A stretch of 64,000 bases of DNA from Pseudeuparius sepicola (Eukaryota; Arthropoda; Insecta; Coleoptera; Anthribidae): positions 3,410,001 to 3,474,000 of the forward strand of contig OY987307.1 of assembly GCA_963920635.1 (NCBI GenBank), in the 5' to 3' direction. Shown piece after piece: positions 55,605-64,000 of this stretch. Numbering within the stretch: position 1 is the first letter of the stretch; each line of letters starts with the position of its first letter. A model generated the notes under the pieces. The model saw only the letters and a program-made list of their open reading frames with translations. It was not told the DNA's origin and searched no databases. Position numbers and translations under genes: made by a program.

Positions 55605-56648
55605 ACCTCGAAGACTCACGAGAGATGCTCGCTACCTCCCTGAGCAGATTTTACGGGCACAACACGGCCGCCAGCTTTTAGACAGGGAAGACGGGCTGGG
55701 TTAACAGTATAACAAACTGCAAAAAAATACGGGTGCCACTTGTTTTGTTTAACGTGCCGATACTCGTACTAAGCCAAAAACAAGAAAAGCTAGGTCTTCC
55801 TAGATACACATTGTTTATTCTACTTAGTGGTTTACGACAACAGTTCAATAATTTACTCCCTTACTATATTGTTACTTGATAAACAAATTTAAAGTCACAC
55901 ACCCTTGTGGTGCAATATAATTTCCCTACATACAGTATTAAAATTTAAGTATGCAATGGATCTTACAAATCGGTTTAAATCCCCAAACGTGTACACGTGC
56001 GGTTCACACGACATTCGCTACAAATCACAACGTCCGCATAAGTAAACACAACATATGCAATAAGTAAACACAACGTACGCAATAAGTAACAACGTATGCA
56101 GTAACAAGTGACAACAGCGTATGCTCTCAATTGTACATGTATTAAATTCAGCTATACTGATTATAGTAGGTACGATAAAAAATACAAGTAAAATATAGTA
56201 AGACATAGCTGTTGTTGGGTCTTCCAACCACCGATGTCCTCCAGTAATGTCAGATGACACTTCAGAACGGTCAGATGGTAACATACGACGTTCTCAAAAA
56301 GATATATACATGTGGGTCTCAGCTGTCATTGACCACACACTCCAAATTCCAAAAGATAACACAGGTCCAAAACAAAAAAACTGGCCCAAAAGAAAAACCC
56401 TAAAACAAAAATGTCGCTAAACACCTCACATTTTTCTCCTGGCTTATCCGGAGACACAAATTCTATTTGTGAATCAATTTCCGCAATTTTGCATGTCTTG
56501 CTCAACGTTGTCTGATTGTTTTGACTATTTAATTGTTTCTTTAAATTCAACTGTTTTTTCATGTAACGCCATGTTTTAATAACAACAATAACCAAACAAT
56601 TCTTATTTTGATTTTATTTCTTTTATTTGTGATTGTATTATTGAAGAT
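55605..56648. other. Region upstream of the capsid-like gene
   Basis: Two minus-strand frames, 56595-56326 (89 codons) and 56284-56018 (88 codons), have hydrophobic stretches but no domain that I recognise. The first starts only ~54 bases from the divergent capsid-like ORF, so it may belong to the same viral insert. Short AACAACGTATGC-like repeats occur at 56040-56120. Confidence 0.35.
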
Positions 56649-57264
56649 ATGGTTAAGCGTAAAACTACAAACTTCAAAACGAAGACCCCTCCCAGAAGAA
56701 GAACTATTAATAACAGAGGTCGGAGGACTTTCAGAAGTGATACGCGACCGGGGAGGCCGCAAAAGGTTACCGGTTTTGGAAGTTTAGTTGCTCGTGGAAT
56801 TAGAACCTTGCTGTCCTGGTTACCCGGACAGGCTATCATAAAACCAATATCTGATTTGGCTTTTAACGCATTTGGAATTGCCAATGCTGTGAAATTAGAT
56901 AAAAGTGTCTGCTCTGCAGATTTCTTTATAACAGGATTGACTAGCCGACAAACAGTAAATCCCACTGATATTCGATTAGAATCTACTACCCATGGGGTTA
57001 GAACACGTGACGCTAGTGGGGCGCCTAAAGCCGCGTTTCCACCAAGCGAACGAAAGCGAACGAAGGCGAACGAACAGCGAATTCGGTTGGTGGAAACAGC
57101 AAAACGAATGATAGCGAAGCCATTCGTTCGCCCTCGTTCGCTTTCGCTGGTGTTCCGTCACTTGTCGGTACATCAAAGAAAATTCGCCATCGTTCGTTTT
57201 CGGTGAGAACAGTACATCTTGAGCTTCGTTGCTGTTCGGACGTTCATGGCAGTGATTGTAGAGG

Positions 57265-59334
57265 ATGGAATGGTCCAACGACATAACTCTTGCCTTGATT
57301 GAGGCGTATCGGGAAAAAACATGTTTGTGGGATCCGAAAAATGCATATTATAAAATAAAATCAACAAAAAATGATGCTTGGCGAGAAATAGCCGATATGT
57401 TAGCCTGTACTCCTGACGAAGCGAAAAAAAAAATGGATTCTTTACTAAGTTCCTTTAGGAGAGAAAGACAGAAACAGATAAGATCTGGGGCAGGGGCCGA
57501 CGAAATATATAATTCGTCGTGGTTTGCATTCAAGTCTATGCTTTTTTTGCTCGACAAATTTCATCCAAGAACTACAATAAATACAGATGAAAGCGAAAAT
57601 GTGATTGATACTCAGGTAAGTAGGTATATATTATTAAAAGCATATAATTCACAATAAAATAATTTTTTTTTTGTTTTAAAATTTAACGAAAAACAAATCT
57701 AGCTATATTCAGATGAACACAAACTATTTATAAACTACTTATAACAATTACTTAAATTATAAACATGAATCTTGCCAAGGTAGCTTTCCTGTTGTAGTAA
57801 AATACTGCCCAAATTGTTCCCTAATTTTTTCACATGTCACAGCATGTTTTCTAGCAACTTTTTTTAACGGCAGAAAGGAGTTTTCGTTTTGACCTATCCT
57901 CCAAGATCCTGGAACAACTTTCCCTTCTTCTTCCTCGTCCAAAATTCCAAAAGGCATGTAAAGGTTACGTGACGTTCTGCTCATTCTTAAAAAGTTGTGC
58001 AGATACACGCACGCCAAAATAACTTGTGTTGCTTTATCGGGTTCTAAGAGTATGGGTTTTCGAAGAATTCTAAAAACTGATGACAATATGCCAAATGCAT
58101 TTTCCACGACACGTCGGGCCCTTGATAGTCTGTAATTGAAAACTCTTTTCATGCTACCTTTTTCTTGATGCCCACTATACGGTTTCATGATGTGCTCTTG
58201 TAGTGGAAAGGCATCATCTGCTACAAACACATAGGGTACTTTAACGCCATTATCTAACAACTCTTCATCTGGTGGCAAATTCAACTGTGCAGACTCAAGT
58301 TTTTTGCAAAAAACAGTATTTTTAAATACACCCCCGTCAGAAATTCGTCCCTGACATCCCACATCGGCGAAGATAAAACAATAGTTTGCATCAACGACAC
58401 CCATTAGAACGATACTAAACGTCGATTTATAATTAAAAAAGTCACTACCACTATTGATGGGTGCTTGAAGAACACAATGTTTTCCGTCGATAGCTCCTAT
58501 GCAACAGGGAAAATTCCATTGCGATTTGAAACTCTCTGCTACGGTTTTCCATTCTTGAATTGAGGAAGGCAACTAAAATATAAAATATGAGAATTACTCT
58601 TTAATAGGTATTTAGGTAAACATTAATATCAAATGAGTTGCAAAATAAATAGTCATTTGCGCTGATCAGAAACGTAGAAATTTGAATAAAAACTTTATTT
58701 TTAGGGATCAGACAAGAATAGCGATATGGGCGATAATGAAATCAATAATCGTGAGCTCGAAGAGAACATTGAAGGAAGGAATATCTCTTCACAGGAAACT
58801 CAAAACCCCAGTCCTATAACTACCCCAAAAACTAATCAGGGGAAAAGGAAGGAATTTAAGTCTCAAAAAAAAATTGTAACATCTGCAAAAAAAAAACTTG
58901 TTTGTGATCCCCTTGTAGAAGAAGCATATGGTTTAATGAAAGATGTTGCATCAAGTCGAGCCCGCCGTGACGCCAGCGCAATATTTGCAGAACATGTGGC
59001 TGAAAAACTCAGAAAATATAGCACCTATACGCAGAATGTTGTTCAGCACATGTTTAATAACATTTTGTTCGATGCAGATATGGGCAAATACAATGAACCT
59101 ACACTTCAATACCAACAACAGCCACAGCCACAGTGGTCCTCTAGGATTCAAACTCCACTGTCATCTCCTGCACTATCTCACTCCTCCCAGTTTTCAGTGG
59201 GACATGGATCCGAAAATACCTTTCAAATGGGCAATTTAAATGAAAATAATCATACTTGTCAAGCGAGTTCTTCTAACTCAGAGATGACTCAGTATTCCTC
59301 TCAAATAGAATTTCCACAATATGAAAATATTTAA
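57265..59334 (+). CDS. MADF-BESS accessory protein of Harbinger 3 (two exons)
   Basis: The inferred exons are 57265-57615 and 58705-59334, phase 0, with donor CAG|GTAAGT and acceptor TTTTTAG. Exon 1 is a full MADF domain: WSNDITLALIEAYREKTCLW, KNDAWREIADML, LLSSFRRERQKQ and SSWFAFKSMLFLLDKF. Exon 2 has an acidic start, a lysine-rich basic patch (SQKKIVTSAKKKL), a BESS-like motif (ASAIFAEHVAEKLRKYS) and a Q/S-rich tail. It should bind DNA at the element ends and assist the transposase. Both exons are intact. Confidence 0.87.
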
Positions 59335-60739
59335 TATTGTTTTATTTGCATGTATTTGTTACGATTTTTAATCTACTCAAACTTGTTCCTTTGAAATGGA
59401 CCATAGGATGTATATTTATTTTGTAAGAATCTATTCTTTTTTCGATTTCGTTTAGTTATAGAATGTTGCTAATTACTATACTGGGTTATAGTAAAATGAC
59501 TGTGGATAGAGATTTCGGATTTTTATTTTTTTTATGATTATTATATAAGTGTTGTGTTAGTATTGTTATTATAGGAATCAGTCGATAAATAAATAACTTA
59601 TACTTTGTCCTACTAAAATGAATTTTTCTGCTATCATCAGTATACTATTGCTCTCAATAAAATACACATAATATTCATAGGTTATATCCCCAGACCTTCG
59701 AGTTTTATCAGTGTAATACAGCGCTGATTGGCCGAATTTAAAAACTCTCGAAATGCAATTGAATGAAGATATTATGCGGGAAATAATCTACACTGTGCCC
59801 GGTTAAAATGGAACAAATTCCGTAAAATCTTTAAGTTTCAACAAGAAAAAAGTCGCCGAGATATGTCAAACATAAAATTTGAATGCGCACATTTTAAAAT
59901 AAAAATTTTTTTGTGACGTCATCGGTTTCGCAGATGAATAAATAAATAAATAAATAAATTTTCTCAAAAATATTCTTATGTAAAATATCGTGAAATTTAG
60001 TGATCTGTATTCAGAAAAAGCCGCTCTTTCCAATGGAACTGTCAAAAATAGGGGTTACTATTTAAAAAAATTGACGATGACGTCATATCTGCGAAACCGA
60101 TGACGTCACAAAAAAAAATTGTTTGTCAAAATGTGCGCATTCAAATTTTATGTCTGACATGTCTCGGCGATTTTTTTTTTGTTGAAACTTACGGACACTA
60201 TAAATTACCCACTTGGCAATGACGATGTTGTCAGTTTTATAAGTTTACGTTATGAATAAAAATAAATGTGCCTAGGGATTGTTACTTACCTTTACACAAT
60301 CATGTAAAGCTTCAACTATTGCCACGCATACTTCTGGAATCGTTCGTGAAATAACAGATTTCGAAATTTTGAAAAGATACATCAAACTTGAATACGAATC
60401 TCCAGTAGCTAAAAAACGAAGCGTAACGAGTAACCTCTCTTTAGCTGGAATAGCTTCCCGGTAGTTTGTATTCTGTTTTGATATTTTGGGGCCGATCATA
60501 TTAATCAATATTTCGAAATCCTCTGCACATATTCGACTAAAATTTTTAAACTGTCCAGCGTCAGGATCAACTTGCTGCAGGTCTTGTACTAAGTCATTAC
60601 CTCTGTACTTATCCCGGCTTTTTAAGAAGGGCGACATCCATAAGCGCCGCTTCTGTCCCCGTTTATGTTTTCTCTTTAATCTTTGATTTATAATTAAAAA
60701 AGCCGCAGTGGTCATTATTATTTCTTCTTCATCGGCCAT
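57757..60739 (-). CDS. Harbinger 3 DDE transposase (two exons)
   Basis: In coding order the exons are 60739-60290 and 58572-57757, phase 0, with donor GGTAAG and acceptor ATTTTAG. Exon 1 starts with MADEEEI (an open frame extends 13 codons further upstream) and has FSRICAEDFEILINMIG and FLATGDSYSSLMYLFKIS. Exon 2 (272 codons) has the catalytic set: D in GAIDGKH, D in VADDAFPL and E in RVVENAFG, plus YNYRLSRARR-type surroundings. No stops occur inside the exons, so a functional enzyme is plausible. It is closely related in layout to Harbinger 2. Confidence 0.88.
59791..60200. repeat. Small foldback element I inside Harbinger 3
   Basis: The arms share CATAAAATTTGAATGCGCAC and GTGACGTCATCGGTTTCGCA in inverted orientation. 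The left end reads CACTGTGCCCGG after TA; the right end is shortened. It lies in the transposase intron. The surrounding 59335-60280 has no other gene. Confidence 0.8.
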
Positions 60740-61620
60740 TTTTGAAACAAACAAACACACCCGATGAGGAATAGACACAGACTGAACAAAACCGTTTTAT
60801 TACTAAACTTCTATATTTTAAAGGTTGTTGTGATTCTTTCTCCAATTCCACTGATTCGGAACAATGTGACGGAACTTGGCCGAACGCGATTGTTCGCTTG
60901 GTGTAAACACTCTAGCGAACGCGAAAATCAATGCGGCGGAATGCAAACGAACATTTGGCCGAATGTTCGCATTCGCCGTCGTTCGCGTTCGTTCGCTTGG
61001 TGGAAATGCGGCTTAAGATGATGATCAGTTACAGCGAAGCAAGACTAGTTAGTTTGAAGATTACTGCCATACCAACTAACATTATGACCAAACGCCAAGG
61101 AATGTGGGCAATGGCCTTTGTTCCGTTTAGGACCATAGAAGATCAAAAATATTATTCCGGTGATATTGTTTCTACTTTTGATGACGTTAGACTTATGCCT
61201 GGGGCAGTTGTTAAACAGGCTTCACAACCAATAACGATAACGTATAAGCCAAGAATACACGATGGCACAGCTTAGTTTTTCATTTCTTTCGAACAAGCTA
61301 ATAGAAATGACTACAAAGGTTTTTCCGCCGAGGATTTTGCATGTATGGTCAATTTATCGGGAGTTGTTGAGCTTAGAAGACCTCCGCACAATTCAGAGTA
61401 CATTGAAACATCTGCTATCACTCCCACAGGTTTTGAGTACAAGGAGAAGTGCGTTGGAGTTCGCACTGCGAACGATAAAGCAGATCCTAATAACATTTTG
61501 AAGGATGTACGATGTGTGGAGTATACAAAGTTGGATCAATCATCTAGATCTTTAAAGTATGCTCATCTTGAATGGAAAGCATCAGAAGTGATGCATGATT
61601 TTGAAATGCTTGCAATTTAG

Positions 61621-62589
61621 ATGCTTGCAGAATGGACATAAGTGTGACAAGAACGTCGTAACAAATCTCCTGGATGTCCGGAGAGTTACTATATAGATAA
61701 TCCCAAGAAAACTTACCTCTTGGTTGAGGGTTTTTCTTTAAAAAAAACAATCAACCACTTCTCGGTTGAATCCATTTATCCTATCCTATCCTGTGCGGGG
61801 GGTGGCCGCCTTAAATCGGCCACTTAACCTTCGCGGTTACAACACATAACATCCAAAATATTCCAATAATAAGACAACCATGTGATTCTGGTATACAAAA
61901 GCTTAGTAGTGGGAAAGATAAAACGGCATAGTAATAAGTCGTGGGTAACTTCAAAATCCCGTATTAATAACGGTGGAGTCCCGAAGATCCAACCTGAGAA
62001 AATCGCTAGTATTCCAATGTCTCCAACTCTGGGTACTACTTCAGTGATGCTAATCCCTCCTCATGAGGTTCGCCGACAGTTCCAAATGGCAAATTACTAA
62101 TATCACTTCCACTTGTAAGCCACCAACACGATCTTTACGATTCAATCGCCGCCAACCGAATGCCTGGAATCGAATGTCCAGACGGTCTCCCCTCCCTTTT
62201 CTGGATCCGGAAATGGAAAAATGACACCACAAAACATAAAAAACTGGGTCACAATTTCCCCACCTTTCTAAAGTCATATACTTACCTTGCCACTTTTATA
62301 TAAAACTTTTTTTCTATGTGCAAAAATTAGAGAAATAATAGGGGCGTCAGAGTTTTCCCTTGAAGACCCTGTACATATAGAGGCATCGAAGGTCGTGGGC
62401 CCCATTTTTATAGGAATTTTTTATTTTATTTTTCGTTTATCTACTTGGCAATAGAAACCTGTAAGTACATTTTTTTTAAACACCCTATATACTGTTTACT
62501 GACCTACTGATTTCATTTTAGTTCCTCATCACCGCCAACGCGGGAATCGACAGAAGATGATTTTACGTTGAGTCAGTTGAGTGTATCTA
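61621..62589. other. Region after the capsid-like gene
   Basis: A perfect 7-bp stem-loop, GTGGCCG...CGGCCAC, lies at about 61803-61824, and CTCTTGGTTGAGG / CTTCTCGGTTGAAT form a near-repeat at 61719-61772. These may belong to the 3' end of the viral insert. The remainder to 62589 has no gene that I can support. Confidence 0.4.
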
Positions 62590-62850
62590 CGAGTATAATG
62601 GAACCTACAGTAATTCTAGAAGAATCAAGACAAGAAATAGTTTTCTTCAAATACGCCATCAACTTCGACAGCAATCCAGTACAAGCCGAACATAGCAGCA
62701 AAGCAAAAACAACCTAAAATAGATAACTTTCTGTTTTTAGCAAAAGTCAATCAGCAAGAATTGACAAAGCTTTGGCTTATTTCATTACTTAAAACATTGC
62801 AACCTGGTTATGTACCACCTATTAGAACGTTAACACAAGTAAAAATTATA
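62590..62850 (+). pseudogene. hAT transposase N-terminal fragment
   Basis: Frames give KQKQPKIDNFL and then the region expected just after a BED-type zinc finger in hAT transposases, ending PGYVPPIRTLT. Stops and a frame change show that it is dead. Whether it belonged to the same element as 52540-53440 cannot be told. Confidence 0.5.
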
Positions 62851-63134
62851 TACAGCTACAATCAACTTTTTAAAATTACATTTAAAAAATGCTACTTCAA
62901 TTAATAAAAAGTATGTTAACAAATAAACAAAGTGAGAGTAGAGAGTTTTTTTTAGTATAGATATAGATTATTTATTCTGTAAGTGAAAGCTTTCGCAAAT
63001 ATTTATTCTTTCATCAGTCACAAAGTCACAACACAAGTCACAGGTCACAACAACTATAAAAATTAATGAAACCTGCAATAGTAATTGTACGAAAAGGTAA
63101 ATTACTTGGCGACAAATCACACATGGCGAGTTCC

Positions 63135-63240
63135 CCAATATCGATATATCGCAATATCGATATATCGCAATATCGATATATCACAATATCGATATATCGC
63201 AATATCAATATATTACAATATCGATATATCGATATTTAAA
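63135..63240. repeat. ATATCGATA tandem repeat
   Basis: About six copies of a ~17-bp unit (CAATATCGATATATCG), itself palindromic. A few more ATATCGATA strings occur near 63255 and 63392. It precedes the fourth Harbinger. Confidence 0.85.
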
Positions 63241-63557
63241 AAAGAAAATATCGTTGTTCGATATATCGATAAAAATGGCAATGAAGACAAAATAATAGTA
63301 ATTGCCCCTCCCCCGTACAAGCAAGTGGTTGCTTCTGGGGTACTCCTAGTTTGGGGTATTGTGAGGGTGAGAATTATTATTATTATTATTAAATATCGAT
63401 ATATCGAAAAAAATCGCAGCCCTAGTTGCAACTTGTCGGCAATACCCGCGATCTGTGCTGTGATCGCCCCTGTGGCTGCAGGCGATAGTATTGCGTCGGC
63501 GTTCAAATGCTGCAAGTTGAATTGATCGCCGATCGCGTGAAGTACATTTCTATAAAT

Positions 63558-64000
63558 ATGGAAGATTTCACAGAGAAATTAATTGAAAACGTTAAACAAC
63601 ACAATGTGTTATTTGATCTATCACACCACAATTACAAAAATGTTCATATTAAAAATAAAATATGGGACAGCATTGCAAAAGATATGAAATTAGGAATCTC
63701 TGGAGGTAAATACAGGGTGATGATTTTAATACTTTTTATTACAAAATTCAACTAGTGAAATAATTATTATTTTCTTGTAAACCTGATGAAGATGTTGTGC
63801 AAAAAGCTATTCCGGAAGGTGAAGACACTGAGAGTTTACAAAATATTGAAAGCCCTGATGTACCGAGTGAAAACGAGAATGAGAGTGATTCCTTCTCACT
63901 TGAGGCAGTTGGTAATAAAAATTATACAGAAATGGATCCAAATATTATTATGAATATAGACAAGGCTAATTTCGGTGAGTCCCCCAATGCAAAGAAAAAT
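63558..64000 (+). CDS. MADF gene of a probable fourth Harbinger (cut by window end)
   Basis: Exon 1 (63558-63705) encodes the start of a MADF domain (MEDFTEKLIENVKQHNVLFD, IWDSIAKDMKL) and ends at a GTAAAT donor, as in Harbinger 1. A second open stretch from about 63775 to the window end encodes an acidic linker (EGEDTESLQNIESPD) like that of the other MADF-BESS genes. The exact acceptor is unclear. The left terminal repeat was not identified because the other end is outside the window. Confidence 0.6.

Larger units (their letters stand above)
57029..61013. mobile_element. PIF/Harbinger transposon 3 (complete)
   Basis: This 3985-bp element has terminal inverted repeats beginning AGCCGC.TTTCCACCAAGC and continuing through GAACGAA-rich subterminal repeats. 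The TAA target duplication is perfect (57026-57028 and 61014-61016). It carries both a MADF-BESS gene and a transposase with open exons, plus a small foldback. It inserted in the capsid-like gene. Confidence 0.93.
56649..61620 (+). pseudogene. Capsid-like gene of a small virus (endogenous), split by Harbinger 3
   Basis: The reading frame starts at ATG 56649 and runs to Harbinger 3 at 57028, then continues in the same frame from 61014 to a TAG at 61618-61620. Removing the transposon and one TAA copy leaves about 330 codons with a single internal stop (TAG at 61273-61275). The N-terminus is very basic (TPPRRRTINNRGRRTFRSD), as in nucleic-acid-binding arms of small icosahedral capsids. The later part alternates short hydrophobic stretches like a jelly-roll (LVSLKITAIPTNIM, MWAMAFVPFR). 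It has no intron. I infer an endogenous viral element; I cannot tell whether the source was a small DNA or positive-strand RNA virus. Alternatively it could be a domesticated gene, but the lesions speak against that. Confidence 0.5.

Noticed and set aside
63135..63240. Regular repeats considered as a CRISPR array
   Set aside because: Units are contiguous with no spacers and are palindromic AT-rich satellite. The genome is eukaryotic.

Overview
The window is a transposon-rich, AT-rich stretch of an arthropod genome, most likely an insect. The evidence is spliced genes with GT/AG introns, PIF/Harbinger elements carrying a MADF-BESS partner gene, Tc1/mariner and pogo transposases, Ty3/Gypsy retrotransposons, a Jockey/CR1-type LINE and many long foldback elements. 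I saw no tRNA, rRNA, CRISPR array or prokaryotic operon. The species cannot be named from this sequence. Apart from one possible host terminal exon (12392-12584, minus) I see no convincing ordinary host gene; almost everything is mobile or viral in origin.

Layout. 1-874 is an arm of a mariner-like element. 2139-11065 is Harbinger 1, with a young Gypsy element (4012-9747, matching 405-bp LTRs, one intact 1473-residue Gag-Pol) inside a small intron of its MADF-BESS gene. 12640-17848 is a foldback element holding Harbinger 2 (12681-15571) in one arm and an apparently intact Tc1 element (16107-17685) in the other. Two more foldbacks follow (17853-18576, 18697-19933). 20847-26100 is a tandem array of ~705-bp units with a 2650-bp mariner-like element (21582-24231) inserted in one unit; neighbouring units preserve the empty site. 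26707-27945 is another foldback. 27955-30600 is a broken envelope-like ORF of the baculovirus-F/errantivirus kind, split by a minus-strand LINE with a 12-bp target duplication. 31256-35618 is a pogo-like element carrying a solo LTR. 38023-39240 is a second degenerate pogo gene.

39403-52372 is a foldback split by a second, 11.7-kb Gypsy element (40608-52348). This element has Gag with three zinc knuckles, a candidate -1 frameshift heptamer, Pol broken by two indels, an envelope gene resembling glycoproteins of chuvirus-like negative-strand viruses, and an unrecognised 242-codon proline-rich ORF before the 3' LTR. Its features make it the most unusual element here.

52540-53440 and 62590-62850 are hAT remnants. 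56649-61620 is a capsid-like ORF, probably an endogenous viral element, interrupted by Harbinger 3 (57029-61013, TAA target duplication) and by one stop codon. The window ends inside the MADF gene of a probable fourth Harbinger.

How the genes work together. In all three complete Harbingers the transposase (minus strand) and the MADF-BESS protein (plus strand) are interlocked: each gene has an exon inside the other's intron. In the second Gypsy element the gag/pol frameshift and a candidate spliced env message would set the ratio of structural, enzymatic and envelope proteins.
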